Source of the DNA: Orthonyx spaldingii | Taxonomy: Eukaryota > Chordata > Aves > Passeriformes > Orthonychidae | DNA length: 64,000 nt | Reading direction: 5' to 3' | Assembly: GCA_013397795.1 (NCBI GenBank) | Contig: VZTJ01003846.1 | Span: 727,352-791,351 of the forward strand | In this document: piece by piece, positions 1 to 13,672 of the stretch | How the letters are laid out: every line of letters starts with the position of its first letter | How positions within the stretch are numbered: position 1 is the stretch's first letter | Made by a program: the position numbers and the translations under genes | The notes under the pieces: model-generated | The model's database searches: none | Told to the model about the DNA's origin: nothing | What the model saw: only the letters and a program-made list of their open reading frames with translations

Positions 1-119
1 GTGTTTCTTTCTTTTGTGGTGGGTTTTTTTTTTTTTTTTTTTTTTTTTTTGTTGTTGTTGTTGTGGGGTTTTTTTTGGTTTTTTTGGTGTTTGTTTCTGT
101 TTTGGTGAAGTGGTGTTAA
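1..119. repeat. poly-T tract with GTT microsatellite
   Basis: A run of about 27 T (24-50) is followed by GTT units (51-63) and then a further T/G-rich stretch. This is low-complexity DNA, possibly the reverse-complemented poly-A end of a retroelement lying off the window's left edge. No element body is recognisable to its right. Confidence 0.8.
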
Positions 120-3100
120 GCATTACCTTCTGCAAATTGTGCTGCTGGGATGGATTTCTGTTTCTTTTGGGAATAATTTGAGTTTGATACATCACTTCTG
201 AGATGTGAACACAACCTATTAATGGCCTGTATTTCTGGAAGCATCAGATCTTTTGTTGTTTGAGACAACTTTGCACAGGCTGGAACTCAGATCGGAGCTG
301 TTCAGTTCTCCTCAAGGAGCTCTTCAGTGGTCCTGTGAATTACATGCTTCTCTACAAACAGGAATCTCCCTCATTAGTTTGCCGAATACTCCAGGTGGAG
401 ATGACCTTGTATTATGTGTGGCCTTTTTTAGGCTTGGACATACATTTTCCTGACTTCTCCCACAGAATGCACACATACTGTGCAGAAGAAGTGAAGGGAA
501 ACAAGTGTCCTGCTGTGTGTTTATTAGCTGTGTGTCCAGGGGGAGCCTTTTCCCTGTAGAGGAGTTTGGGTTTTTTGTTTATTAGTAGAAGGGTCAAAGT
601 TATGTGCAAAATAGACTTTGACTGTTTAGTCTTTACAGTCAAGAAGCTAAAACATTTATAGCTGATATGGAAATTACCTATTTTTTATTTGTTTTTATTT
701 TATTTTTTTTAAGGATGTGTAATTTGACCAGAGTGAAAGTAATTTAAAGTTCCAGGAGAAAACAGAAAATATTTTCCCCTAAATGCATAACAGGCTCCTT
801 CCTCAATGCGCACATGCAATGACTGTTTTTTGTGACACAGAACCCCCATAAGGGAAGGCCTTTGCAACAAGGGGGGGTGACAATCTGGTGAGAGGATTAA
901 AACCAATTGCAAGGTTTCAAAAAATACTGTCTACATTTGTCCCTTATATTTGTTAAAGGTGTCCTGACTTTCAGGAGCAATATGTACCTAAAAGTGATGA
1001 GAAATGTGTAATTTAGCTATTTGGTCTTGTGATGTTCCTGATGCCAGTATGTATGATTTTCTGGAGCTGTGGAGTTTCTTAAATTAGAGGCAGGTCTGCT
1101 TTTAGCTGTTTATGGTACAGGACACACTGAAGTAGGACTGGCAGGGTTATGGTCTTTTTCACTGTCTTCTGAGACAGTGAAGACTACCACGCCTGTCTGG
1201 AATCAGAAGCATAATCAGTGTGAGCGGTACATGTTCCCCAGCACCGATGGAGTCATCATCTCTTTTCATCCTTTTTTTTTTTTTTTATCAGAACATTTCA
1301 CACAATTTTGGCTCTGCAAGAGAGTGAAGCAAGTAATTAATAAGAAAGCATTTTCTGAATTACAGNTTTTTAATTTTTAATATTTTTTTAAAATGTTTTA
1401 AAAATTTTTTATGTTAAGATTTTATGGTAAAATTTTTTTTGTAAGGTTGGAATGCTGTTCCATGTTGCACTCTCTTCTAGTACCTTTTTTTCATTTTTTA
1501 ATTAGCTTGCAGTAAAACAGAACCCTTTGCTTGTGTGAACATATTCTGTGCTGCTTTATTTTCTACATGGATTTAATAGTTATGAGTGTGACTGCCAGTG
1601 GAAAGTGTAAGTGTACTTTGCAACACTGGAAGAGTACTTTGAAATAAATTTAAACATTACTTAGGATTCATGTTTGACATGCAAAACATTCACTCAGTGC
1701 TGGGTTTTTATACTTGAGATAATAACAGAATGAAGTTTATGGCAGAGAAATTTGAAATGAAGAATGTTATCTTGAAATGTTCACATTTCAAGGACAGCAG
1801 TTCTGTGATTTCAGAGTCTCTTCTATTCCAGATAGTCCTCATTATGGCAGCATTTAAACAATGTGTGCCACTTTAAATCTGACTAAAAGTCACATGCTTA
1901 CATGCCATCCTACACGAAGATTCAGTGGAATTAGAGGACACAAAAGGAACCAGAAGAAACAAGATCTGAAGATTATTGTAAGATGAGTAACTAAACAGTA
2001 GAAGAATTATGTGAGTCTCTCAGTGAAACAGAATAGAAAAAAATAGTTGGTTTTTTTTTTTCCCTTTAAATCCCTCAATGCTTTTCATGCGCTGCTTATT
2101 TTTAAAGGGGTTTATCAAAATATGTGAGATTCTGGTAGCTGCTGTCATCAAACATGATTGCCAGAATGCACTGAAGCAAATGCTCAAAAGCAATCTTGGC
2201 TACTAGAAGCAGTTTTAGAATGAAAGAATGCTGAAACCCACTTTGGATATCCTTTGTTTGTTTTTAAAAGTGTCTTGTACTTGTCAGTGTGTGACTTTTG
2301 AAGATACACCAGGGACTGGCACAAGAGACCACTGTTTAACAGCTCATGTGAGGGATGGCGTGGCTGAGATTGCAGCATTTGTACCTTCCTCTCTAAGGTA
2401 CTGCACTGCAGTACAGATACTGAATATGATCTCAAATTCTATTTTGGAATTGAGCTGGACAGCTTGTTTGTAGTGAAGGGGTTTTAGCTAGCAAATATAG
2501 TCCATTTCTTTTTTTGGAAATTACATACGAATGTTTTATCTATAAATTTTTTATTCCAAAATTGGTTGCCAAACATGTTATGTCACCTTTTTCTATTACT
2601 GGATGAAATCAGTTGTCTAGTGTGTGTACTGTCTTGTCCTGTGTTCTGCATCTGGAAGTTGTCTGCATTGGATGTGTGAGAAGGCAGCTGAGGAAACTCT
2701 CTAGCAAATAATTGGTCCACCAGGGAAGTTTCTTGATAGCCATGTGAGTTGGCTGACTGATGTTCTGAGAGACAGAACCTCCTTTCCTTTCAGATTCTGA
2801 AGATGTTTTGATGCATCCTGCTCTTTGGAATTGTGAACAACTGTAGAAAATCCCTTGTAGGAACTTAAAAAGTGGACAGACTGTAAAGAGAGAATACCAC
2901 CTAATTTCTGACCCAAGATTTACAATGGTTTTGAGAGTGATGTCTGGCTTTCACTTCTCTATTTATGTGCTATATTATTACAGACATATTTTAAAGGTGG
3001 TTTTTCCTTATACATGGCTGTGTGGAAAGTGCACAGGATGATTCTAATCTAAGAAAATAAACCAGTCTTTCTTTAGCAGGGATTTGTTGAAGTATTTCTC

Positions 3101-5990
3101 TGAATCAAGATAAAAGATTGGAAACTGTGTGGAGAAATACTGACAGTGGGCTGACCCTGGAAGTATGTTAATTGAACTGAAAAGACAGAAATCTTTTTCA
3201 TCTGATTTTTGATTCATTTTGAAAATCTGTGTTAGTTTTGGATTTGTTTTCTGAATTACTCTAGGCTTTTTTTTAAAATTTCCTGATCTGACTGAAATCA
3301 AATTTTGTATGGGTGACAGAAGAAAAGTCAAGAAGTGTATATGTATTCCTATACTTCCTAATAAAACTTTAGTGGCATAAATTTGTTTCTTTTGGTACTA
3401 GTACATAAATAACCCTTAAACTGTAAAATGACCACATTTTATCAGGCTGAATGAAAGAATTTTAGCTCCTTACCGTGTTTGTTTGACACAGTGATACCCT
3501 GGAATTTTCCCCTATACCAAAGTAGGGATATCCTGGCATAATTTTCTGTCTCCAGTCTGTCTTCTGCTGAAGACCTATACTATGTTTTGCAGGTGTATGG
3601 CACTTAAGCCACATCTGGCTGTGTTGTCTATAGCAGTCTGGAAATGGAGGGCCTCTGAGTCTGCCTGATGCATCTCAGTCACTGAGAAAAGGCATAAAGG
3701 AACTAGTTTTGATAACTGTTTAAGCCTTTTATAGGCAACCACAGCAACATGGAACTTACTGCAGTATTCTGTGACCATCAGAGGCATAGCTGTGGTATTT
3801 CTTTGTTCTCCTTGTAAGAAATAGAGCAGCTTAAGGGCACTGCCTGTACGATCATGAGAGGTCACCCCAGTTTCCTAACGAAGACTAGCAGGAGCTCCCA
3901 TGTGGTTTTACTGCAGTGTGGTTTTATGCTCTAGTCCCTTCTTATTAAGTGTGAGATTCATTAACTATTATGTATTCACTTACTAAAGAACTTTTTCTTT
4001 TCTTCTTTTTTTTTTTTTTTAATGTAATAACCATGGTGCAACTTGTGAGGTGAAGGGCTTAAACTCATCAAATATGCTGCTGCTTCTTGAGCCCAGTAAT
4101 GTTACTCAGCTACTATAGGTTGGAATAAATGCTTTTGAGGCATGTGATTGAGTAGAAGTTTTTCTTAGCTTCTCAGAATTGTTTCATGAAAACAAACTGA
4201 TATTTAGATGCCTCCTGTTAGGAGTGGGAAAGGTATGATAGGTAAGGTGTCATAATATGAGCTGTAGTAACTTATATGACAGCTGCAATTTCTCTATAAA
4301 TGTAATGCTATAATGGTCAGATTTAAAGTAATATTAATGTGTTTATAGGAGCAGTTACACTAGCAACTACATTAAATTTTAAATAAAAAGATGATGTCAT
4401 TCCTTCAGTGTTGTGGCATACTTTAATGTTTATCATAGTCAGGAATGACTTACTTATGGTTGTCATGTGCTTGAAGAAACGTGTGAATTTCTTATCTTTC
4501 CTAGTAATTCAGTAGACTTCCTAGAGGGACTTTGGCAAAAATCTACAAGGTATCATTCCGTAAGATGCATGGATCAGTTAATTTTTAATGTGGATGCATT
4601 TTGGTGCAGGACATGTTTTTTTTTGTCACTGAGATGTAGTGACAAGATCATTACGTTTTGTGGGGCAGCTTCCCAGAGGGTTTGAGTAATAATGCTGCAC
4701 AACAGACTTGTATTACCTGGTACTTGACAATGGGAAATAATATGTGAAGGATATTAGCTGGCAGAACCGAATGCCAAACACTGGCCTGTCCTGTCTCTCT
4801 ACCTCTGTGAAAACCTCTCTGGAATTCTACTGTGAGAACTGAGTGCACTGAATTTGAAGTATATCTCTGCTTAAATCTTTCTTTCAAACGATTGATGAAA
4901 GGAAGCAACACAAAATTTGCATTGGCTGCCTGAGAGTTTTTCTGGGGATTGCCAGAATGTGGAGTTGTATTAATGGAATCGAGCCAGAAATGGCTGTCTC
5001 TTACAGCTATATTTCTTCCTTTTAAACCAGGCAATGCTGGAAAGAACAAGTACCTGGGATTTGTGTGGGATGTGTTCTTTGGCTTCATAAAAAGCAAAAT
5101 GAGAGAGGAATGTATCTTCCTTTGCTGAATATGCCAGATAATTTCCCTTGGTGTGTGAACACCTCCATTCCTGTGATGGGCAAGCAGAATTCCTTGTATA
5201 TAAATTTAGGTGGAGGAATGACTGGGATTTGAAAAGTTTTCAAAGTAAACCTAGGCAGTTGGATAGATCTGCACAAGACTCAGTAAACTGCTGGATAGCA
5301 GGATCCATTCACTGGTGACTGATCGTCGTCGTACATCAGGAATGTAGCCATGCTGGTAAACATTTAAGCATCACCTACGGTGTGTTTATTTCCTAGTTGT
5401 AAAATGGAATAATTTCGTTAGAACTAACATGCTAAGCACAAGCCAGATCATTAAACCTCTCTCTGCAGACACATGGTCTTCCTCCTGAAGCAGTCTTTGT
5501 AAAAGCATTTGGTTTCAATGGTGACAGAAGAAACCAAAATACCTGTACAGATAGATAAGAATCCCATGCCCTGCAACAGTCACAAGAATTCTGTGTGCTC
5601 CTAACACTGAGGATGTGCCAAAAAATAAACACCAATCATGTAACTTTATATTTTTGTCTATTTTCTGCCCATTTATGCAGTAGATTTTGCAATGCTAATG
5701 CATAGCCAGTTATGTGCATTTGCCGTCTTTATTGCGAGTACCAGGGAGATGGAATGCATATTCACTTTTCCATGCAAGAGGAAAATAAAAAAATTCACAA
5801 TATGTGGTGCACAGAAATACTCAGTTAGGTTCTCTCCATCCCCATTTCTTTCTTTCTTCTGGTGTTACAGGTAGTTTAATAGCCTTTCATTGCTTAAGAG
5901 TTGGACTAATCTTCTTTAAAAAGCTTGTATTGAATATGTGTGGATTTTGTTGGTTTTTTTTCTGCCCCAGCTAACACAGAAGGCAAAGGT
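120..5990. other. non-coding AT-rich stretch
   Basis: No gene, RNA or recognisable transposon was seen. Open frames are short. The longest is a minus-strand frame of 148 codons at 4651-5097; it has no recognisable domain and no splice or promoter context, and I treat it as chance. T-rich tracts occur at about 1272-1286 and 4005-4020. A single ambiguous base lies at 1366 in T-rich sequence. Confidence 0.6.
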
Positions 5991-6027
5991 TTATCCTGTG
6001 CCATACTGAGTCTGCTGGGGTTTGACT

Positions 6028-6056
6028 TCGCGCCGCGCCGGTTCCACTCCCGCACC
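6028..6056. other. small isolated CpG cluster
   Basis: About six CpG dinucleotides fall within 30 bases, inside DNA that is otherwise almost free of CpG. The segment is too short to be called a CpG island and shows no convincing ORF or splice site. It could be a remnant of a GC-rich retroelement or a small regulatory site; the sequence alone does not decide. Confidence 0.4.
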
Positions 6057-6100
6057 ACTCCACCCAGCTCTGCTGGGCTCAGCTGCCTGCATAAGCAGTG

Positions 6101-9100
6101 TGCCTAGTGTATTGTAGTCTTGGAATCATGTAGTAGGTCCTTCAGAAAAGCTTGTGAGCAAAAGAAAAATACTAGATTACTGGATTACTGGAATACTAGG
6201 TTACCACTGGTCTAGTATTTAGTAATTACAGGAAGGTGATGGCTGCACAGGTAAATCCAGAAAATTCAAATACTGTCATTGTTGACTGAATTTCAGTAGG
6301 GTAAACTTGTGAATTAATGGTTTATACCCAAGATGTTTTTTCAGTAGGTCTTTGCATGATGGTCTGACTGCCTGACCAGGTATGTCAGCCATTATTTAGT
6401 CTTTAATCACTTCTCATGTGTCTCATATAATGAATTACCCATTTTAAAAGTTATTACTTTTGATACTGGTATATCAATGGAAGGAGAATCAATGGAGACC
6501 TGGTCTCCATTTTGATCTGACCAGAGTTGTTGTAGAAATATCCTTTTAATTTTCTTTGAGATGAGAAGCTTCCTGAAATCCTGTAGAAGAAATGTTGCGT
6601 GTTTGGATGGTTTCAGAATATTGCCATGTTATGCCTCCAAGTCCATTTCTGGAATCTGTTAGCAGTATCTTGTACAAGAAGAATACTGTGTTCATTCTGT
6701 ACCCTATCTTCTGGTTCATTTTGAGTTGCTTTTCTCTGGAGTTTCAAGATGTGAGTCCAAAACTTGGTTTAATCCCTCTCACTCTTCCTTTGTCTTGTCA
6801 GAGCCACTGAGATCCCTGTCTTCCAGTATTTGGTTTGGTAGCTCTTCCTGATTTTAAATGTGACACAGCTTCAACCTAAGCCTGTGTTAGGACTTGCTGT
6901 TGTCTGTAGTTATGAATTTAAGAATTCATTCAAATTGATAGAATTTTTTTTAAGGGGGCTCTTAAATTTGGAATTTCTTATTTCTTTTTTTCTTTATAAT
7001 TTTTCTCTTGATCTGACAAAGGACAAGGTCAAGGTTTTGTTCTTTTTTCCTCTCTCAGAACAAGAAAATAAGTGTTTCAAAAATGTCACATAAAGTATAC
7101 TAAGTAGGTGAGAAGTTACTATGAAAATTTCAGTAAAATGTATTCAGAATATAGTTTGTCTTGATGTATGATTAGTCTGCATTTTCTTTCTCTTTCTTTG
7201 TATGCTTAACCTCTGGAAAACTTCATCATACTGAAATGAAAGACTCCAAAATCTTCAATTTCAACTGAATAGAATTTGTCTAGGAAGGGAGAAGGATGTC
7301 AGAACTTACAGATGAGCTTTGACATCCTTTTGAGAGACATAGTTTGTTGCCTGGCTTTTCTTAAGAAAAAAAAAAAAAAAAGCTTTTGCATAGGAAGTGT
7401 AATTTAAGTTTAGATGCAAGAAGAAACACTTTCTTTTTCCATGAGTGGGAGGTGAAAAATGAGTAATTAGGTAGTGAGAATTAGATTTTCGTATTCCTAA
7501 AGGTGAATGGAGATATCTTTTTCTAGGTGAGATGTGTTGCTCAGTTCAGCAAAAAACTGTATACCTGCATTTTAAAATACTGAGATATTTACACTTTTTT
7601 ATTGACTTCAAGTGATTGAAAGCATATTTAAATTTTTTTGTCCCCTCTGGTCTTGGAGTTCTCATACCTCTTTTAATCTACTGAAAATTAAACGGATGTG
7701 GTTTAAAGGTATATCAAACTGCAACATTGACCTATTTTGTTGAAAATATTACAGGCATTGCTTTTTTCATGTCAGAAGTAATGTATTGCTGTTTTTCATT
7801 TTCAAATTTCCAGTTGGATTCTATCTTATAATTTGTATGTCAGCTGCAATTGCAGCTGAATTTTCTGAATTTCTTCTTTCCTCATACTAGAAATCTGTGA
7901 ACTGAAGCAGAATTAGATACTTTCTATTTTATGCCCATTTTTTATTCTGCTTTCTGTTCTACAGTTTATTTTTCTCTTGACAAGCTGTAAAGATAAAAGA
8001 ACATCACTGACAATATTCTTCCCTTCCAAACCAGTTTGTTCTGGGGGGTTGTCCCTCAGACTTGTTAAATCAGCTCATTGCAGACATCCTGTGCCTGACT
8101 TAAGGAATTGTTTACTTTGGCCCTCTGCACAGAGGTGCCTTCTGCTGACTCTGGGGAAAACTCTAGGTGAGAGTTATTATATCAGTTTTCTGAAGCTGCA
8201 ATTCTGTAAAGTAATCCAATTAATATAGTGTATAAGAAGTGCTCCACCTTCCAAACTCGATGGGTGACATTTGTTTCTTATGCATGGCATTTGCATTTCT
8301 GTTTACACAGGCAGGCCTTGCTGCACCTTTTGATTTACTAACAAAATAAACTAACATGGGTCAGAACATGCGTTCAGTGAAGGAATGAGGTTGACTGGGT
8401 GGTGAACGGTGTGGGATTATCAGTGCTAACAAAATTACTTCTTTATGTACCTCTGTCACTTTTCTTAATGAGTGAGGTTTTTTATGATGATTTATGTCTG
8501 TTACAGAATTACAGTTTGACAATTGGACCCACATCTAGAGCTTGGGAAGCGCACTTTGTTGTAGTAAGTTCTTACTCAAAAGTTACGGTTTGCTATTAGT
8601 GGCTGTACCCTAGCAATTTGTTTTATTGGGAGGGGCAGAGAAACAAGGAGTTCTGCAAGTGAAATGGGTTTGTAACCTTATTGTATACCTTTAAACAGAG
8701 TAATCAGCTGAAGAAAATAATTATATTCCTTTAAAAATTTATAGCTGGATCTCATTTTCGTTGCCTAAGGAATAAATCTTTTAAATGAAAGAAATACATA
8801 AAACAAGCAGGTTGGTATAACAGGTTGTTAAAGGTCATTCTATTAACAAAAGTCTAGAAGAAAATACTTATGGCACAAAGACATTTTTTGGCCAGAAGCC
8901 TAAAAACAAATCCTGTATTACAAAGACTGCTTCAAATAAAAACCTGGCTCTCTTACCTATTGCTTAAATGGTACTGAAAATCCAATGTAAATGAATTGAT
9001 TTTAGTATATTGTCTAGCAGGATAATCTACTCTTCATCCGTTAAATATTCCCTGAAATGATTTGTTGGTCCATGACTGCAAGGTCTCTATATGGCCATGT

Positions 9101-12100
9101 GTGTTTTCTATAAGTCTGGTTCTCTTCTCGCTGATGTTAATGTCAAACCTCCTCTGGATTTTAACCAGAGCTGAATCATACACTAGTTGTGTTGTGTGCT
9201 GTTGTATATAATGGCCTAAATGTGTTGAATTCATACCCTTGTCTGCCATTTTAACACAATTAATTTTTATCTTTGCTTATGTGCCTGGAGTGTGTGACCT
9301 GGCTTTTGCACAGTTAGTATAAAATTGCGTGCATGTTGCTAACTGTCTGTCAAAATATTTACATCTAATGGTAAATTGTTCCGACTTTGCTGCTTAGATA
9401 TATCAGCCGGTCCAATTCAACAAAGGTAATAATCCCTCATATGCTTCTTTTTTCTGAGAAGAAAGTTAGATTTTTCTTTTTCTACAAATCTCCCTTATGT
9501 CTTTGTTAAGAAGTTAAATACTCTTGCAGAGTTGCATTTGTGGTTTTTTTCTGTTAACCGTGTGCTTTTGCTGTGTCCAGCATAAATTTTATTATGTTCA
9601 CCACGGAGCCCAAAGTCAACTCTAATTTGGATTTGAGATTACATATACTATTTAATTTTCTCAGGAAGTTACCTATGCTGTTGGGGAGTACCACTTTTCA
9701 GGTACTAGATACAGTCAAGATGCTTCTTTTTCCTTCTTATTTTTTTTACTCTTTCAGTGTCATATTTTTATTAATACCTGTTAAAAAATACATCTTTTTA
9801 CTTGGTCTGTATTACAAAGTTGGGAGATCTGTTTGTCTTGAAGCATTTACCAATGCATTAGCACTTTTGTTTACATACTGCAGAAAGTATCAATTGTACT
9901 TCAAGGTAAGAAATTATCTTGTCACAAAGTTTCTGAAACATCAGCAGTGCACCTGTGATTTTTATTTGGTGTCTGCAAGCCTAACTGAAGTCCATTTTAG
10001 GAATATCAGCACTTGGAACTGAGCTCTTGCTGTGCAACATTGCTTTTTCTGCCTCATGTATTAACTATGGCAGTGGTGAAATAGCTAAAATTATGTGCAC
10101 TTTCAAGTTCATTGTAGAGAGCAGGTAAACATTAAAATGCATCTGCTAGTTTTTTGAGTTCACAGGAGTAATTTACCTTGCACTTGGATTGGAGCAGAAT
10201 ATGTAATGAAAAAAATATATAGGCATAGGAATTTGCCTTCTGCTCACATTTGTCTGATCTGCCCAGTCCAGCACTTGAGCTCTTGCCTTCCAGTAAAACT
10301 GGAAGGCTTAAATGGAAAGATCTTCAATCAGTTTTCTTGATTACATATGGTTTGCACGGCATTAGCTGGTAATAGACCTTTTCCAGGTTATTTCTTGCTG
10401 AAATAGTTTGTAAGTTTCTTCATATTTACTGGGTTTTCCATTCACATAACCACACGTCCTGTGAACCCTTGCATATGTGTTATTCTGCAGTTTTCAGTGG
10501 TCTTGTTCAGAAACTTCTATTGGAAACTAATTACTGCAAGTGACAGCATGGTCTCATGACTATGTTAACTTAAAATGTTGTACAGCAGGTTTTTTTTTTT
10601 ACTCCTTAAACATGGGAGTTAATTTTATCAGAGTTAAGACAATAGTGGTACTTGTATGAAAATGTGCCTTGTTTTCTCTTCTGGTTTTCTTGATGCTGTT
10701 TGATTTGTGTATGGGTTTTTTTTGAATCTTTTTTACATCTAAAGTAACCCATATATGGAATTGAAACATTTCTTTCCAAAACATATATCTCTTGCATTGT
10801 GAAGGGCTGGAGTGATGACCCCAAAATGGTAGTATTTTGTCGTGAAGAGGATGATCTTGAGAAAAATTGAAGGATGTATAAACAACCTCTTGCTCTCTTT
10901 TAAAACTGACCTATATTCTTTTCTTCTCCTAATCCAACTCTTGCTGAAGTAAAGGTTAATATATGTCTTGATTTATATTTAGCATTTGTTTGAAGTTTAA
11001 TATATTTTCATAATAAGGATTTTATATCCTAAAGAGATAAAAGCATTGTATCTTAAACTCATAGTAGTTTTATAATTCAACAAATAACAGATTTGTTTTT
11101 TTTCCCCTCGAGGTGGAAAGCAAGTTTTAGTCTGTAATCTATGTTTCTCAGGAAGGAGGTACATCATACTAAGATTATAAATGCATACATTTTTAAAGAC
11201 TTGATGCGTTTTGCTGAAAGCTGTATTAAAGTTTGTGTCAGAGAATAGAAAAGAATTTGGATGGACTTGGATAGGACAGGTCTGGAAGGTAGCCCAAAAT
11301 ACCTATTTTTTCCACACCTTATGAGGTGAGGGAAGTCTTGTTGCAGAAGAGATTTCCATCATTCTACTCAATCCTGCAGGATGGAAAACAGATCAAAATT
11401 GGACTACACAGATTTGGTGCTGACTTCCAGGACGAATTTATCCCCCATTTGCTTTTAATTGCAGTAGCTTCAAACTTCTCAGCACAAAGAGAAAGCTCAT
11501 CAAGAATGGATTGTTCTTCTCTCATCAAACCCTCTGGTCTACGGAAAGCAGTTCTCTCATTTTGCCTGACCTTTTTTTTGTCAGGTTCAGCTGGAAACAT
11601 GAACCTTGTACTTCAGCTCTAACAGACGTTTCTGAGTTCACAACTCCTGGTGGCTAAGAATTTTTTTCCACTGGATGTGTAAGAGAATTCAAATGAGAAA
11701 GGGAGCAGTGTTAGAATTCATTAGGTTTTGGTTGTGTAACTTAGGTTACGTCAATAGTGTTCTTTTAATATCTGATCTAGGGATGATAGCTACTGCTCTT
11801 AGCTGTCGTTTGCCTGTTATATTTTCAGTTTTGTCATTTGTGCCAAGGGTTGAATTTTTACATGCTGTATGTTGAAATAGTTTTTAACAAGTAGTAGAGA
11901 CAAATAGCATACAAAAGCCAGAGCAGTGTGATGAGCCTAACGCTGCAGAATGTTAATAATTATAGGGAGGCACTCTTTCTAGCTGAAGTTAGCACAGAGT
12001 CCATCATGAGCTCTTGCAATTCAGAGATGTGTCAATTCAAAATATTGTAATTGATGCAGCACAATGTGGTGCTCATGAACTGACTCTGGATGTTGACAGA

Positions 12101-12419
12101 AGGTGCTGTTAGGAGATTTGGAGATGATCCAGGGGACAAACAGAATATTATTAGAGATTAGCTGACAGAGGTATCATTCCCACCTGTTTAGTCAACATGG
12201 CATCTGTGAAGCTGTGGTACAGCTTGCAATGCAGTGTGCAGCTTTTCTCTCTCCAGTATTGTTTTAATCTCAAGACTTCTGTTATGCAGAAGTACTGTTT
12301 TTAGATTGTGGCTTAGTTGGGGTTTTGAATTCTTTTTGTTTGTTTGTTTTAACACTGTGCTATGTTATTAAGGTTGCTTCAGGGAGCTATTAAACCACTG
12401 AGCTTCCTGAAAAGTTTTA
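6101..12419. other. non-coding AT-rich stretch
   Basis: I see no gene or recognisable repeat family. It contains an A16 run at 7366-7381. A plus-strand frame of 149 codons (9573-10022) is leucine-, phenylalanine- and serine-rich because the DNA is T-rich, and it has no recognisable domain. A segment at 11326-11622 is open on both strands but is not recognisable as protein. Confidence 0.55.
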
Positions 12420-12569
12420 TTTCTTTGTTTTTTCTATTTTCTTCTTTTTTCCCCCTTCTGTTTTTTTTCCCCTTTTTTTTNNNNNNNNNNNNNNNNNNNN
12501 NNNNNNNNNNNNNNNNNNNNNNNNNNNNNNNNNNNNNNTTTTTTTTCCCCTTTTTTTTTTTTTTTTTTT
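12420..12569. repeat. polypyrimidine (T/C) tract containing an assembly gap
   Basis: Nearly pure T and C sequence runs into N at 12481 and resumes as T/C after 12538. The sequence on the two sides is nearly identical, so the true tract length is unknown and the gap probably marks a sequencing or assembly failure in the homopolymer. Frames translated across it are artefacts. Confidence 0.85.
12481..12538. other. assembly gap (58 N)
   Basis: This is a run of N inside the pyrimidine tract. The true length and content are not known. Confidence 0.99.
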
Positions 12570-13623
12570 CATTCTGCAGATGTTGGGCATTAGAAATGGT
12601 TTTGCTGGCAAACTGGGTTAAACAGAGGAGATGAATCAAGTAATTTTTTAGTTTTGGAGGTTGCAAGATAAAGAATGGAAAGGTTATTCTTTTTTTTTTT
12701 TTTTGGAAATCATGAGCAATGTAATGATTTATGACTGCTCATAACTAACTTAAATATGGATTGATTTTTAAACAACAAATATTGTAGTATTCATTTTTCT
12801 CTTGGGTTTAGCTTTTTCTTTGGATCTGGGAGGGAAATCTGATTGGAGGGCTTGCAAGATAGTGGAGTCCAGGAAAATGAGAAAGTAAGTGCCAGTTTGT
12901 TTAGTTAGAGGTCGTAAAGATCACCTGTGGAACAAGTATAATGGATTCAGGCTACTTGTTGCATAAGGAATTTGAGATCTTTGAAATATATTTCATAATT
13001 TAGTCTTCAATTAACTCTTGCCACTCTATCCTAATACTTGACTAAGAATCTCTGTAGAAGGCACCTCTATGAGTGTCGGTGTTTATGAGTGAAGATTATG
13101 AGGGTCCGATGACAAAATATATTTTTATTACCAGAGAGAGTGTGTGGTCTAACTGACAGCACATTAGCTAAGGCAGTGTGGCTTCTGATTTTTGAAAGTT
13201 CATCCTCTCAAGAAGCAACAGCTTAAGTACAACGTTGTTGGAAAGCAGAACAATCCTCAGAACCCTCTTTAAGAGTAGAAAACATCTGCTAGACTAAGAC
13301 ATATAATCATTATATCCTCTACCTCTGCTGCTAAAACTGGATTTGTTAAAATGTGTATCAGTGTGGGAATTCATACCCAGATTTCCGTCTATAATTTGAA
13401 GATGAAGTCACATTCCACTCCCTGTAAATGGTTTGGAGACTGATTGATCAAAACTATCAAGTCCAAATTAATTATAACCATCATTGTTTTCCTGCTGATT
13501 TTTGGCTGTTCGTAGGCAATGAGCAGGTGTTTGAATTGAACTGGGGTTGTCTTGGTGATTAATGCAGTCTGAATAGTCAAAATTATTAGTGATGCAACAC
13601 TTGACATTCTTTGGATTTTTTAC
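12570..13623. other. non-coding stretch
   Basis: Nothing is recognisable beyond a T-rich run near 12690-12704. There is no gene signal on either strand. Confidence 0.55.
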
Positions 13624-13672
13624 AGAATCACTGAGGTTGAAAGGGACCTCTCAAGATCACCTAGCCCATTTT
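13624..13672 (-). mobile_element. CR1 LINE fragment, 3' tail only
   Basis: The plus strand reads agaatcactgaggttg and then aaagggacctct and agatcacctag. This is the reverse complement of the usual avian CR1 end, in which a 'ggtcccttccaac' segment precedes the terminal octamer repeat. The element is therefore inserted on the minus strand with its 3' end at the left. Only about 50 bases remain, consistent with severe 5' truncation. There is no coding capacity. Confidence 0.75.

Noticed and set aside
4651..5097. 148-codon minus-strand frame
   Set aside because: No recognisable domain, no splice or promoter context, and ordinary composition; chance is sufficient in 64 kb.
9573..10022. 149-codon plus-strand frame with hydrophobic stretches
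   Set aside because: T-rich DNA produces Phe/Leu-rich frames; no membrane-protein family was recognised and no supporting context exists.
12362..12666. Frames crossing the pyrimidine tract and gap
   Set aside because: Low-complexity translation across N bases.
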